Origin: Pontimicrobium sp. SW4
Lineage (GTDB): Bacteria > Bacteroidota > Bacteroidia > Flavobacteriales > Flavobacteriaceae
Assembly: GCF_039954625.1 (NCBI RefSeq)
Contig: NZ_CP157199.1
Location: 1,054,001 to 1,118,000, forward strand
Direction: 5' to 3'
DNA: 64,000 nt
This document shows, piece after piece, positions 42,601 to 51,916 of this stretch. The position numbers and the translations under genes were made by a program. Each line of letters begins with the position of its first letter. The first letter of the stretch is position 1. The notes below the pieces were generated by a model. The model searched no databases, was not told where the DNA came from, and saw only the letters and a list, made by a program, of their open reading frames with translations.

Positions 42601-44935
42601 TATCGACATTTATTACAGAAGCTGCTAAGTTTAAATCTGCACCATTATTACCCCAAACTAAATATTCTTTATCATTTAGTTCTGTAGGGTTACTTGATTT
42701 ATTTAAGTTATTTGTGGCATATATGTCTGAAAGCCCAATGGTCAATATGCCCTCAATAGGCCCTGTGCCATCAGTTGCATTATTTACACTACTAGATTGT
42801 TTTTGGTTAAGCCCAGAACTTGCATCACGACCAATACCAGCAATGTCATAATTATAACCACTATTTTCAGATTGATCCCAAATAACAGTTCCATCACTAT
42901 CTACATAATCTTGAGAGGTACCATTAACACCTAAAGTAATACCATATTTTATGCCTAAATAAGATTGTATTCTATTACGTTCATCAGTTAAGTCGGCATC
43001 ACTTTTTCTAGATGAAAAGGTGATGATTTCTGCCATTCGAGCATTTAAACTTGCTTCCCAACCTTCACTTCGCCCAATCCAATATCTTGAATTAGTTACA
43101 TTAGAAAAATCTGGAATGTCATTTTGTGTAGTTTCAATATTATTTGCATTATAATATAACTCTTGTTGTGTTGCACCAGCATTATTTCGTGCATTAATAA
43201 TACCAATATTATTATAAGAACTACCTGTTCCAATTTCTGCAACACCATATCCTAAACCAGCATTAGTAGTACCAACGGAAAAGCATATTATTTCATCAGT
43301 AAAACGACCAGTAAAATCTCCAGTACCAATACCAGTGGCATCAGTTTCGTTAGTTCCTGGATTCTCATCACCACAAAACACATCAAAAAAACCATAACTG
43401 TTGTTTATTGGAGTATCATCCGGTATCATAACTACAAATATTTCTTGGGTATACATACCGCTTGTGCCTTCTAAAAATTGTGTGGATGTATCGTCAAATG
43501 AAAAGTCACCATCTAAAGTATATGTAGCATAAGAATTATCAAATTCTACAACAGGGTTAAAATTAACGTTCTTTGTCGCGTTATCTCGGTAAGTAGGCTC
43601 TTGACCAGCAGTATTTACCGTTGCATCAGCTCCATTTCCTTGGTCACTCCACAAACCTACACTTTGTCCATCAGTATATGCTAATCCATCAGTTCCTTTA
43701 AGCCATAATCCTAAATTTGTAGTAACACCTCCAGGAGCTTCAGTGTTTATTCCAGTTCCTTGAATATTAAATACATATGTGAATTCATCACTATCATTAT
43801 TTGCAATGGTTAACGTTGCAGATCTTAACCCTACTGCGCTAGGGTCAAAAGTTATTGCAAATGTTGTATTACTAGCAGCAGAAATTGGTGTATTTGGAAT
43901 AGTTGTTACTGTAAAATCGGCTGCATTTGTTCCAGAAACTACTACATAAGGTGAAATACCAGTTAGGTTTAAATTATTTACAGTTCCTAAATTTTCGATA
44001 GTAAAAGTGTTTACGTTTGTAACACCAGTTATATGTACATTTCCAAAATCTGTACCATCTGTCAAAGATGGGGTTAAGTCATTATTTACTATATCTACAG
44101 AGTTTCCAGTTATATTTATTTCTTGAACAGTTGAAGTCCCATAGCCTTGAATATCAAAATTATAAGGGTTTTCATCACTATCGTCATTAGCAATAGTTAG
44201 TGTAGCTGTTCTTAAACCAGCAGCACTTGGGTTAAAGGTTACTGTAAAAGTCGTACTTCCAGAAGCAGCAATTGGTGTTGTTGGGTTTGTAGTAACACTA
44301 AAATCAGCAGCATGAGTACCAGAAACTGCTACATAGGTAGGTCCAGTACCAGTTAGGTTAAGTACTCCAGTATCAGTATTTTGAATAGTAAATGTGTTAG
44401 CATTAGATCCTGCTGCTACATCTATATTACCAAAATTTGTATCATCAGTTAGTGAAGGTGTTGTATCTCCATCAACAATAGATACAGCATTACCTTGGAT
44501 GTTTATTTCGGGAGTTAGAACGCAAGCTCCTCCTCCACCAGATACATTAAAATAAACTGTTGTTCCAGAAGCATTAGCCCCCGCTCCAGAATTAGTTAAT
44601 ACAGTAGCTCCTCCTGAAGTAATTGTAACATTAGATGCACCACCATTCCAACCGTCTCCATAGATGTCATACATGATGATATAATAATTTGAGGCATCAC
44701 TTAAGCATCCCAAGTTTAATGAGGTGCTATAAGTTCGATTGCCTCCATCATAAGCATCATCAATTGTAGCTATAGTTGTCCCTCCTGGGGTATAGATTAC
44801 TACACGATTTTCTCCAGACCAACTAGGCCAATTAACAGAAACAATAACTTCTGATGTTTGTGAAGAAGCATTCGTTGAAAGTAGCATACCTAATATAAGT
44901 ATACTAGACCTTATTAAAAAAGTATTTTTTTTCAT
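39671..44935 (-). CDS. Giant secreted multidomain protein with T9SS sorting tail
   Basis: A 1754-residue protein. After a signal peptide (to about residue 25) comes a beta domain with [10 protein letters not shown] (about 30-135), then two ASH/choice-of-anchor-D repeats (about 140-265 and 270-395: [16 protein letters not shown] and [16 protein letters not shown]). A DUF8202-like module begins near residue 400 ([20 protein letters not shown]), and a LamG/concanavalin fold covers about 878-1040 ([14 protein letters not shown]). The C terminus (about 1685-1754) is a type A T9SS sorting domain ending IKKVIVE. It is probably exported through the outer membrane and bound to the surface as an adhesin or glycan-binding protein. 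No enzymatic domain is visible. Confidence 0.88.
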   Translation of the reverse strand: MKKNTFLIRSSILILGMLLSTNASSQTSEVIVSVNWPSWSGENRVVIYTPGGTTIATIDDAYDGGNRTYSTSLNLGCLSDASNYYIIMYDIYGDGWNGGASNVTITSGGATVLTNSGAGANASGTTVYFNVSGGGGACVLTPEINIQGNAVSIVDGDTTPSLTDDTNFGNIDVAAGSNANTFTIQNTDTGVLNLTGTGPTYVAVSGTHAADFSVTTNPTTPIAASGSTTFTVTFNPSAAGLRTATLTIANDDSDENPYNFDIQGYGTSTVQEINITGNSVDIVNNDLTPSLTDGTDFGNVHITGVTNVNTFTIENLGTVNNLNLTGISPYVVVSGTNAADFTVTTIPNTPISAASNTTFAITFDPSAVGLRSATLTIANNDSDEFTYVFNIQGTGINTEAPGGVTTNLGLWLKGTDGLAYTDGQSVGLWSDQGNGADATVNTAGQEPTYRDNATKNVNFNPVVEFDNSYATYTLDGDFSFDDTSTQFLEGTSGMYTQEIFVVMIPDDTPINNSYGFFDVFCGDENPGTNETDATGIGTGDFTGRFTDEIICFSVGTTNAGLGYGVAEIGTGSSYNNIGIINARNNAGATQQELYYNANNIETTQNDIPDFSNVTNSRYWIGRSEGWEASLNARMAEIITFSSRKSDADLTDERNRIQSYLGIKYGITLGVNGTSQDYVDSDGTVIWDQSENSGYNYDIAGIGRDASSGLNQKQSSSVNNATDGTGPIEGILTIGLSDIYATNNLNKSSNPTELNDKEYLVWGNNGADLNLAASVINVDMSSGIGGLSTPVTFTGMQRIWKVVENGGDIPSVSVRIPQNAIRNISPPGSYLMFISDTPIFDPTADYRVMTPDGSGNLETDYDFNSTKYITFGYAPQVIVERSIYFDGVVDYVDVEDNLDLNTSAFTISAWIKRDTGTTNASIVSKRDNAFTEGYDLRINATGRLVFTYNGGAVTLTSSVAIPENEWHQVAVIYNSGTATLFIDGVADTSASSLAAPVATSRKFLMAAADGYDPNTTDYFAGNIDEVRVWDTALTSGQLRYIMNQEISNDATLALEYGDVIPTSITNNEISAVPWASLAGYYPMSVYTYTNTNDLSGNNHQGALRNLNTVDFQTAPLPYQSQANGPWTTDATWLNNSVQTLPNALSIVDGVTPIDWNIVETNHNITIDTNAGLGRERSVLGLIVSSNELQVNGNTAAGTGNGLTVTHYLKIDGTIDLEGESQLIQTNLSDLDATSSGTLERDQQGTADLYTYNYWAAPVGVSNATTNNNNYTLPDVLNDGTTPATPLGISWLTSGYDGTSGSPVGIADYWIWKYANQVTDNYPSWQHVRSTGSLQPGEGFTMKGTTDTGGAISTEQNYVFNGKPHNADITLTLSAGNDYLIGNPYASAIDADEFILDNISDGAGRAPSNIIDGALYFWEHFASSTHVLSQYQGGYGTYTLIGGTTAISNDIRINNTGASGVKTPQQYIPVGQGFFVTADTGGTITFKNSQRTFRTEASDPSVFMRSGGDKKGKNTVSNNNTRTSDKVDLREKIRLMYDSPKGYHRQLLVGADSNTTDGHDIGYDAPIIDINEEDMYWTIDDNYFTIQGVSDFNDDRIIPFAVKVEQEGTATIRIDYLENISKNTIIYLHDKELEVYHELKEGDYQVYLTPGEHLERFEISFGTSEEEEEEEPIQEESTIVDTHYSNSIKSIIIINPSNRNINGVEMINILGQSVYKNESVNNSSYNEVRVQNINAGAYIITIKTEKETIIKKVIVE

Positions 44936-44975
44936 AAGAGGTTAAATATTAGTTTGGGACTAATTAAAATTTAAG

Positions 44976-45006
44976 CAAATATATACTAGTAATCCATGAA
45001 ATGCAA
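44976..45006 (-). promoter_or_regulatory. Promoter of the giant secreted protein gene
   Basis: On the minus strand, TTG (complement of 45004-45006) and TATATTTG (complement of 44976-44983) are separated by 20 bases, 41 bases upstream of the ATG. Confidence 0.65.
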
Positions 45007-45223
45007 ATAAAATCGATAAACGGTAAGTTGTAAAATTAAAATATTGATTATCAATTGTTTATTTTTTTAAGATTTAACTCATTTTTAATGATTTTTTACT
45101 ATTTATTTGTTTTTAAGGCTTTTTTCTACTATAAAAAAGAAGATTTCGTAAGAATATACTTAATCTATACCATTTAGGGTTAAGAGTTAATCATTTATAA
45201 TAAATGAGTTAACTTATAGTAAT

Positions 45224-45255
45224 AAAAAAGGCGACTTAATAAGGTCGCCTTTTTT
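45224..45255 (-). terminator. Terminator of the M14 carboxypeptidase gene
   Basis: A perfect 12-bp stem AAAAAAGGCGAC / GTCGCCTTTTTT with an 8-base loop, 21 bases beyond the carboxypeptidase stop on the minus strand. Confidence 0.85.
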
Positions 45256-45275
45256 ATTACTATATATTTAAAAAT

Positions 45276-47711
45276 TTAATTTTTTATAAGTTTTTTAATA
45301 ACATTTTTCCCAGTATTAGTATCAGTTATCTTAAGAAAATATGCACCTTGAGATAGTGTATTTAATGAGCTAATTCTAAGCTTTCCATTGTTATTTGTTG
45401 ATGTTGTATTGATTGCTCTACTTCTAATGTCATATAGAATAAGTTCTACATTATCACTATTTACGTTTAATGGTAGCTCTATATCTATTGAGTTTTTAAA
45501 AGGGTTTGGATATACATTTGCTAGATTAAGAATGTTATCTTTGATATTTAAAGGGTCTTCAACAGTTACTACTACTTCACTTCTTGGGCTTACTATATTT
45601 TCAATTTCCCAATCATAAAAGAAATAATAAAATCCTGTACCAGCATTACTATTTTTTATAGAAATTGAACCATTAGTATATGGGTAGCTTACTGCTGCAT
45701 TATTTCTATATAGGTTAAACCCTGTAGACATATTAACACTTACTAGTCTTAAATCTGTACCTATAGGTATTAAAAAATCTAAATCGATTTGTTGTACTCC
45801 TGAATTTTCAACAAGGATAATTTCTGCATCTAATACCTTACCAGTGTTATCTTGTAATTGTACTTCAATTTCACCAGCTTGTTGAGCGTTAATGGTAACT
45901 TTATTTAATCTAACAATTTCTGTTGCATCAAAAACTAAATAACGCTCAGTAGATCCACCAGCAAAGAAACCTCCATTTACAGCATTATCGGTTGAGCCTA
46001 CGTTTCCTTTTGTAATTTCATCTTCAGCAAAATACGATCTAGTTGCTGTTAAAGTAGGAGTAGTATAATTTGCTCCTACATATACAGGTGTAGTATCATC
46101 AATATTTTCATACCAATTAATTGTACCTGAGCCTGTAGCTGATAAAGATGCAGTTTCTCCACTATTAATTGTTACATCACTAGCTGTTGGTGCAGATGTA
46201 GTTGCTACTAGAGTTACATTTTGTATGGTTGTAGCATTGTCTACTACAGTTGTAGAAATTGTTTGTGATATATATCCAGGTGCTGAATAAGTAACATTAT
46301 ATGTACCTCCTTTTACTAATTTTTGGTATTCGCCTAGACCAGATTCTGACATTCTAAATGTATTTAATTTATCATGTCCTACAATTTCTATTTTTGCTAC
46401 AACTGGATTTCCAGACTCATCAGTTATAAATCCTTGTATTCCGTAGTTTGCTTGCTTTATAAAGTCTAAGAAAGCTTGTTTATTATATGTCCAATGAGCA
46501 GGTAAATTTGGACCACTTACCCATTTAGTATCTGATAATTCAAGAGTAACTTCTTTATCTCCATGATAAAAATTCATAAAATCTTGTCTTCCTCCATAAA
46601 CTCTGTACCATTCTGCACCATGAGTTACACCTGGACTCACAATATAATGTGAATCATCGTCAGCTGTCATATATCCAGAAGGACTATTGTTTTGTGCGTT
46701 TGTAGCATACTCAACAGAAATATATTCAAAGTAATCAGTATCAGCATGAGTATATTGACTTACATAAGCATTATCATAAGGGTAATTAACTAATTCAGTA
46801 CCTCCATGTAAATTTGCAGATAGCACAAAGTTTTTGCTTTTGGCATAATTAATAAATGCTATAGTTTCATCTTCATAAGTACCATCATAGTGTAATCCAG
46901 CTACATTATCAGGGTAATTTCTGTTTAAATCTTGACCACTATCGTTAGCTCTTATTGGGCTACTAATTACATCAGTATCACCTAATCTATATGATCCATC
47001 TGGATTAGCATTAGGATTGATGTAGATTTCAGTTGAGTTAACTATGTTGGTAACTTCAGTATCTGTGCCATAGTTTGTTAGTAAATAGTCAATTAACCTA
47101 ATCATTAACGGAAAACCTACTAATTCATCACCATGCATTGTAGAAGTATAGAAAAATTCAGGTTCCCCTTCATTAACGGACACATTATCAGTAATTTTTA
47201 ATACTAATAGCTCTCTACCGCTTTGTGTTGTTCCAATACTTTCTAAAGAGCATAAAGTTGGATAGTTTGTTGCATAGTAATTCATTTTTGCAACATATTC
47301 AGAATATTTAGGGTAAGAGTCCCAAGTTGTATCCCAACCTGCTCTTCGTCTTGAGTTTTCTGTTTGTACTAGTAAGTCTTTTTTAGATGATTCACTTACA
47401 TGTGGATTAAATGGCAATTCATTATCATTCTTTGATACGTCGTATGATAATCCATATTCTAAGAATTTCGAAAATGTTTTTTTGTTAGCATAAGCTTCAA
47501 CTATTAATTCACCTCTTTTAATAGGTTTATGTCCTAAAGATAAAAATGAAGAAATTTCTTCCAATTGTTCAATTGAGTTGGCTTTAAATGTAAAGCATAC
47601 TTCTCCTTTAGTTTCTAGGTAAGCTTCTGCTTTTTGTTTAGCTGTATTTTGCGCATAAATATTGCTGCAAATAAGCATAAATAAAATAGGAATAAGAGTA
47701 ATTTTTTTCAT
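45276..47711 (-). CDS. Secreted M14 zinc carboxypeptidase with T9SS tail
   Basis: An 811-residue protein with a signal peptide (MKKITLIPILFMLICSNIYAQ). The peptidase domain (about 120-415) has the zinc ligands in STMHGDELVG (near 190) and NLHGGTEL (near 301), NRNYPDN for substrate carboxylate, and the catalytic Glu in EVTLELSD (near 390). A carboxypeptidase-regulatory-like domain follows (GFITDESGNPVVAKIEI, about 425-500), then an Ig-like and a jelly-roll-like stretch. The C terminus from VYPNPFKNSIDIEL (about 730) is a T9SS sorting domain. It would digest peptides outside the cell. Confidence 0.92.
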   Translation of the reverse strand: MKKITLIPILFMLICSNIYAQNTAKQKAEAYLETKGEVCFTFKANSIEQLEEISSFLSLGHKPIKRGELIVEAYANKKTFSKFLEYGLSYDVSKNDNELPFNPHVSESSKKDLLVQTENSRRRAGWDTTWDSYPKYSEYVAKMNYYATNYPTLCSLESIGTTQSGRELLVLKITDNVSVNEGEPEFFYTSTMHGDELVGFPLMIRLIDYLLTNYGTDTEVTNIVNSTEIYINPNANPDGSYRLGDTDVISSPIRANDSGQDLNRNYPDNVAGLHYDGTYEDETIAFINYAKSKNFVLSANLHGGTELVNYPYDNAYVSQYTHADTDYFEYISVEYATNAQNNSPSGYMTADDDSHYIVSPGVTHGAEWYRVYGGRQDFMNFYHGDKEVTLELSDTKWVSGPNLPAHWTYNKQAFLDFIKQANYGIQGFITDESGNPVVAKIEIVGHDKLNTFRMSESGLGEYQKLVKGGTYNVTYSAPGYISQTISTTVVDNATTIQNVTLVATTSAPTASDVTINSGETASLSATGSGTINWYENIDDTTPVYVGANYTTPTLTATRSYFAEDEITKGNVGSTDNAVNGGFFAGGSTERYLVFDATEIVRLNKVTINAQQAGEIEVQLQDNTGKVLDAEIILVENSGVQQIDLDFLIPIGTDLRLVSVNMSTGFNLYRNNAAVSYPYTNGSISIKNSNAGTGFYYFFYDWEIENIVSPRSEVVVTVEDPLNIKDNILNLANVYPNPFKNSIDIELPLNVNSDNVELILYDIRSRAINTTSTNNNGKLRISSLNTLSQGAYFLKITDTNTGKNVIKKLIKN

Positions 47712-47967
47712 TAGACTTAGGGTTAAAGTTTTTAGAAATTTTTTGCTAATATATAATTATTATCTATAAAATGCATAAAAATCCGATTAAATGCAATATT
47801 CTTTTGCGATAAAATAATTAAAGCATTAAAAATAAGCTGTTTACTAAAAATAGATGTAAGAATAATAGTTAGTGCTTTTTTTGATTTGAGAAGGCATAGC
47901 TTTATTGTATAAGTAGTTGGCATTCTGTATATTGTTCATTAGTAATAACTCGATTTAAATCAATAAA

Positions 47968-49191
47968 ATGAAGAATACCCGAAGAGTTTTTTTAAAGTCA
48001 GGCGCTTTATTAACATCTATAGTACTTTTTCCCTCCTTTACTTCTAAAGCCTCATTAATTAAAGAATCTTCCTTAGATATAGATAATGATAGATTTGATC
48101 CATGGATTGAAATAATACCCGAAGCTATAAAACACAATGTAAAAGCTTTATATAAGCTTTCAGGAAATAGGCCCATTATGGCAGTTATAAAAAATAATGG
48201 TTATGGGTTAGGTGATGTAAATGTGGCTAAAATATTAGAAGAAATGCCAGAAATTGTTGGTTTTGCAGCTGTAAAAACTGACGTTTGTTTAGCTGTTAGA
48301 AATGCTGGAATACGCAAGCCAATATTACACATGGGAATGACAACTGATAAAGATTTTGAAACATTAGTTTCCCATGATATACAATTATCAATATATAATG
48401 AAGGAATGCATAAGCTACTTGATGAAATATCTGTAAAAGCTGGTAAGCCAGTGAATGTTCATTTATATATTGATACAGGAATGAGCCGTATGGGAATTCC
48501 TTATCATAAAGCTCTTCCTTGGATCGAAAATATTGCTTCAAGTAAAAACATTAATATTCTTGGTGCATTTATGGGATTTACTGAAGAGCCTGAGTATGAT
48601 AAAATTCAATTAGAGAGACTGAAAAGCTTAAGTAATGAAGTATCAAAAAAAGGAATTGATATAGGTAAGCTGCATGCGGCATCTTCCAATGCTATTTTTC
48701 ATTTTCCAGATTCGGCTTTAGATATGGTAAGACCAGGAATTAGTTTATATGGTGCTTATCCTACATATTATGAGAAAGAAAAAAAGATTTCAGAACTGAA
48801 AGTTGCTTATAGATTTAAGGCGAGAATTGTTAGAGTTGAGCAACTACGTGTTGGAGATAGTGTGAGTTACGGACGTAATTATATTGCAAAAAAACCAGTA
48901 TGGGTAGCTACAATTCCAATTGGACATGCCGATGGTTATATACGTAATGCTGTTAAGGGAGCAAAAATTTTGGTGAATGGTAAGGTATATCCAGTTATTG
49001 GAGCTGTGAGTGCTAGTCATACTATAATTGAACTTGGAAGCAGTAAAGAGGTTGAAGTAGGAGATGTGGCAATTTTAGAAGGACCAGATCACATTGAGAT
49101 TCATCCAAATCATATTTCAGATGTAACTGGTACTTCAGTGTATGATATTTTAATGCATTTAAGCTCTCGATTACCAAAAAGTATTGTTTAG
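47968..49191 (+). CDS. Alanine racemase with a Tat-type signal peptide
   Basis: A 407-residue fold-type III PLP enzyme. The PLP lysine lies in MAVIKNNGYGLG (residue 75), and the opposite-face region is SYGRNYIAKKPVWVATIPIGHADGYIR. GMSRMGI and LHAASSNAIFHFP are also typical. The first 28 residues form a twin-arginine signal (NTRRVFLKSGALLTSIVLFPSF), so this racemase is predicted to be periplasmic, unlike the usual cytoplasmic Alr. It may be a broad-specificity racemase, making D-amino acids outside the cytoplasm. A cytoplasmic Alr is not in the window. ATG at 47968. Confidence 0.88.
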   Translation: MKNTRRVFLKSGALLTSIVLFPSFTSKASLIKESSLDIDNDRFDPWIEIIPEAIKHNVKALYKLSGNRPIMAVIKNNGYGLGDVNVAKILEEMPEIVGFAAVKTDVCLAVRNAGIRKPILHMGMTTDKDFETLVSHDIQLSIYNEGMHKLLDEISVKAGKPVNVHLYIDTGMSRMGIPYHKALPWIENIASSKNINILGAFMGFTEEPEYDKIQLERLKSLSNEVSKKGIDIGKLHAASSNAIFHFPDSALDMVRPGISLYGAYPTYYEKEKKISELKVAYRFKARIVRVEQLRVGDSVSYGRNYIAKKPVWVATIPIGHADGYIRNAVKGAKILVNGKVYPVIGAVSASHTIIELGSSKEVEVGDVAILEGPDHIEIHPNHISDVTGTSVYDILMHLSSRLPKSIV

Positions 49192-49244
49192 ATAATTCTT
49201 GTATGCTTTTTAATTTGAAAGTTAACTTTGAAGCTTTAAATAAA

Positions 49245-49271
49245 AAAACCTGATACTTAGTATCAGGTTTT
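49245..49271. terminator. Terminator between the racemase gene and tRNA-Met
   Basis: A perfect 12-bp stem AAAACCTGATAC / GTATCAGGTTTT with a TTA loop. It lies between convergent units and has A and T arms on both sides, so it can act in both directions. Confidence 0.85.
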
Positions 49272-49279
49272 ATCTTTAG

Positions 49280-49353
49280 TAGCGAGACCGAGATTTGAAC
49301 TCGGGACCTCTGGGTTATGAATCCAACGCTCTAACCAACTGAGCTATCTCGCC
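49280..49353 (-). tRNA. tRNA-Met (CAT anticodon)
   Basis: On the minus strand the 74-base cloverleaf has an acceptor stem GGCGAGA/TCTCGCT (G1.T72 wobble), D-arm GCTC..GAGC, anticodon loop TTCATAA with CAT, and T-arm CCGAG-TTCAAAT-CTCGG. CCA is not encoded. The anticodon stem lacks the three G-C pairs of initiators, so it is the elongator tRNA (or possibly a tRNA-Ile later modified at C34). Confidence 0.95.
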
Positions 49354-49487
49354 ATATCATTGCGGCTGCAAATATAAAAACAAAATGATTTAGAGCAAAT
49401 ATTAACCCAACAAAAATATTTTTAATTTTTAGTTTTAAAACTAAATAATTAATGTATATATTAACCATCTAATTTTTTTTAGAATTT

Positions 49488-49874
49488 ATGGATGATAAAA
49501 TAAAAATTGACTTAGAGTTTCCAATACATGCATCACCTCAATTACTATATCAATACATTTCAACACCATCTGGGTTGTCCGAATGGTTTGCAGATAATGT
49601 AAATTCAAGAGGCGAGCTATTCACCTTTATATGGGATGATAGTGAGGAGCAAGCTAAGCTTTTAAGTAAAAAAAACGGAGAACGTGTAAAGTTTAAATGG
49701 CAAAATGGTGAAGATGATGCAGCTTATTTTGAAATTAGAATTCAGGTAGATGATATTACTAAAGATGTGTCATTAATGGTAACAGATTTTGCTGATAAAG
49801 ATGAAGTAGATGAAGTAAAAATGCTTTGGGAAAATCAAATTTCAGATTTAAAGCAAGTACTGGGATCAGCATAA
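49488..49874 (+). CDS. START-like/AHSA1-type SRPBCC protein
   Basis: A 128-residue protein with the AHSA1/START-like pattern: DLEFPIHASPQLLYQYISTPSGLSEWFADNV at the start, central strands, and a C-terminal helix (LWENQISDLKQVLGS). Flavobacteria commonly have a START-like gene in this position before a class IV aminotransferase. The ligand is unknown. It begins after the tRNA-Met region. Confidence 0.8.
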   Translation: MDDKIKIDLEFPIHASPQLLYQYISTPSGLSEWFADNVNSRGELFTFIWDDSEEQAKLLSKKNGERVKFKWQNGEDDAAYFEIRIQVDDITKDVSLMVTDFADKDEVDEVKMLWENQISDLKQVLGSA

Positions 49875-49900
49875 CTATTCTTATTAAATAAATTATATTT

Positions 49901-49926
49901 GTCCCGATTTATTCGGGACTTTTTTT
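49901..49926 (+). terminator. Hairpin and T tract directly before the aminotransferase ATG
   Basis: GTCCCGA (49901-49907) and TCGGGAC (49913-49919) form a 7-bp GC-rich stem, followed by seven T residues that run up to the ATG at 49927. It looks like a terminator of the START-like gene, yet it occupies the ribosome-binding region of the next gene. Confidence 0.7.
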
Positions 49927-50772
49927 ATGGTAAATATTAACGGAAACATTTTACAAGAAACAACGGCTTCTCTTCCAATAAATAACAGAGGTTTTAATTA
50001 TGGGGATGCTGTTTTTGAAACAATTAAAATATCACATTCTAAAATACTTTTTTTTGAAGATCATTATTTTAGATTAATGGCTTCAATGCGTATTTTAAGA
50101 ATGGAAATACCAATTAGTTTTACTCTAGAATTTCTTGAAAATGAAATTTTAAAGCTTGTTGAGACTAATAATCAAAAACAGAAACCTGTAAGAGCAAAAC
50201 TAGTTGTTTATAGAGAGAGCGAAGGATTATATACGCCTAGTACTAATGATATTTCTTATCTCATTACTACAAAGATCTTGGATGATGATTTTTATGAGTT
50301 TAATGAAGAAACATTTAAAGTGGATCTTTATAAAGATCACTATATATCACCTAGTTTATTATCTACTTTGAAAAGCAATAACAGGCTTATCAATGTAATA
50401 GGAGGTATATATGCTAAAGAAAACAAACTCGATAATTGTTTATTGCTAAATACTAATAAAAGTGTTGTTGAAGCGCTAAATTCGAATATCTTTTTAGTTA
50501 AAGGGAAAAATATTAAAACACCACCAATAAGTGATGGTTGTGTAAAAGGTATTATGAGAAAGCAAATTATTGAGAAAATTAGGCAAATTCCCGATTATAC
50601 TATTGAAGAAACTTCTATTTCTCCATTTGAATTACAGCAAGCAGATGAACTGTTTTTAACAAATGTAATTTCTGGAATACAACCAATAACTAATTATAGA
50701 AAAAAGCAATTCTCAATCAGTTTTTCTAAAAGTGTATTAGCTAAATTGAATGTAAAAGTAAGGTTAACTTAG
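49927..50772 (+). CDS. Class IV PLP aminotransferase (BCAT/aminodeoxychorismate lyase type)
   Basis: A 281-residue fold-type IV enzyme. NNRGFNYGDAVFETIKI opens the fold, the PLP lysine is in LSTLKSNNRLINV, and DELFLTNVISGIQPI is the typical C-terminal glycine-bearing block. The family includes branched-chain aminotransferases, D-amino acid transaminases and aminodeoxychorismate lyase; the sequence alone does not decide. Its last four bases overlap the stop of the oppositely directed YqgE/AlgH gene. Confidence 0.85.
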   Translation: MVNINGNILQETTASLPINNRGFNYGDAVFETIKISHSKILFFEDHYFRLMASMRILRMEIPISFTLEFLENEILKLVETNNQKQKPVRAKLVVYRESEGLYTPSTNDISYLITTKILDDDFYEFNEETFKVDLYKDHYISPSLLSTLKSNNRLINVIGGIYAKENKLDNCLLLNTNKSVVEALNSNIFLVKGKNIKTPPISDGCVKGIMRKQIIEKIRQIPDYTIEETSISPFELQQADELFLTNVISGIQPITNYRKKQFSISFSKSVLAKLNVKVRLT

Positions 50773-51329
50773 TTATAGCTAGGGTTTTCAGGCGCATTGG
50801 ACCAAATACTATATTCGCCTCCCAATTCGAGCATTTTTTCTTTCCAAAAATTCACATCATTTTTTTCAATAATGGATTTTTTATAAACATTAGCTGCTAC
50901 TATCCAAGTATTAGAAAGCAACTCACTAGCAAGTTGCTTGTTTTCCCAACCTGTATATCCTAAAAAGAATCTAATATCATTATTGCTTAAGGTATTATTA
51001 TTAATAAGTTCAGTAACTTTTTCAAAATCACCTCCCCAATAAATACCATTAGATATTTCTATGCTATTTGGAATTAACTCAGGAACTTTATGAATAAAAT
51101 ATAAATTATCCTGCTCCACAGGACCTCCGTTATAAATCTTAAAAGCACCTTCTATTTCTGGAATTAAATCACTGATAGTGTAATCCAGCGGTTTGTTTAG
51201 TATAAAACCTATAGATCCTTCTTCATTGTGGTCGGCTAATAAAATCACAGATCGATTAAAAGAGACATCCCCTAAAATGGATGGTTCAGCTATGAGCAAA
51301 TGGCCTTTTTTTGGGTTATGATTAACCAT
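50769..51329 (-). CDS. YqgE/AlgH family protein
   Basis: A 186-residue protein with the AlgH landmarks: GHLLIAEPSILGDVSFNRSVILLADH, EEGSIGFILNKPL, YNGGPVEQDNLYFIH and FFLGYTGWENKQLASEL. Molecular function is not established, although the fold is known. ATG at 51327-51329 is chosen over a GTG six bases upstream. It converges on the class IV aminotransferase gene with a 4-bp overlap. Confidence 0.92.
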   Translation of the reverse strand: MVNHNPKKGHLLIAEPSILGDVSFNRSVILLADHNEEGSIGFILNKPLDYTISDLIPEIEGAFKIYNGGPVEQDNLYFIHKVPELIPNSIEISNGIYWGGDFEKVTELINNNTLSNNDIRFFLGYTGWENKQLASELLSNTWIVAANVYKKSIIEKNDVNFWKEKMLELGGEYSIWSNAPENPSYN

Positions 51330-51403
51330 ATTCACTAAGTTTATATCTACAATCTAATACATATTTATTTAAAAAGCAATATTTTGTAGCGCTCTTAAAC
51401 TAA

Positions 51404-51431
51404 AAAAGGTTCGTTATTCAACGAACCTTTT
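51404..51431 (-). terminator. Terminator of the HU gene
   Basis: A perfect 12-bp stem AAAAGGTTCGTT / AACGAACCTTTT with an ATTC loop, 22 bases beyond the HU stop on the minus strand. Confidence 0.85.
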
Positions 51432-51453
51432 AATATAAAATTATGCTTACTTT

Positions 51454-51726
51454 TTAGTTTACAGCATTACCTAAATCAGATCCAGCTTTAAACTTTACAA
51501 CGTTTTTAGCTTTGATTTTTATAGTTTTTCCTGTTTGTGGATTTCTTCCATCTCTAGCAGCTCTTCTTGTAACTGACCATGATCCAAAACCTACTAAAGA
51601 AACTCTGTTTCCTTTTTGTAATGCTCCTTCAATGTCAATTAATAGACCATCTAATGCTTTTTTAGCAGCAGCTTTAGTAATTCCAGCGTTTTCTGCCATT
51701 CCATTGATTAAATCTGTTTTGTTCAT
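51454..51726 (-). CDS. HU-family DNA-binding protein
   Basis: A 90-residue HU/IHF-like protein. It has MNKTDLINGMAENAGITKAAAKKAL, the GFGSWSVTRRAARDGRNPQTGKTIKI arm region and VVKFKAGSDLGNAV. It bends DNA as a dimer and organises the nucleoid. Strong promoter and terminator signals suggest high expression as a single gene. Confidence 0.95.
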   Translation of the reverse strand: MNKTDLINGMAENAGITKAAAKKALDGLLIDIEGALQKGNRVSLVGFGSWSVTRRAARDGRNPQTGKTIKIKAKNVVKFKAGSDLGNAVN

Positions 51727-51782
51727 AAAATTAAGTTTTAAATTGTTTATTATTTGGGTTAACTTTTTTGTTAAATCCTACA

Positions 51783-51812
51783 CAAAATTATACGTATAAT
51801 CCATTCACACAA
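51783..51812 (-). promoter_or_regulatory. Promoter of the HU gene
   Basis: On the minus strand, TTG (complement of 51810-51812) and TAATTTTG (complement of 51783-51790) are spaced by 19 bases, 57 bases upstream of the ATG. Confidence 0.65.
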
Positions 51813-51916
51813 GTAATAGCAAGGGAAAAACGTGTTTTTGTTGATAACTTAATGCAATTGTTAATAAAGACGACTAATTTTCACTTAAAATTTGTAATAT
51901 CAGCAATCACAAGGGT

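Larger units (their letters stand above)
44936..45275. other. Intergenic region with a promoter and terminator only
   Basis: This 340-bp AT-rich stretch holds the promoter of the giant secreted protein (44976-45006) and the terminator of the carboxypeptidase gene (45224-45255). I see no further gene, RNA or repeat in it. Confidence 0.6.
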
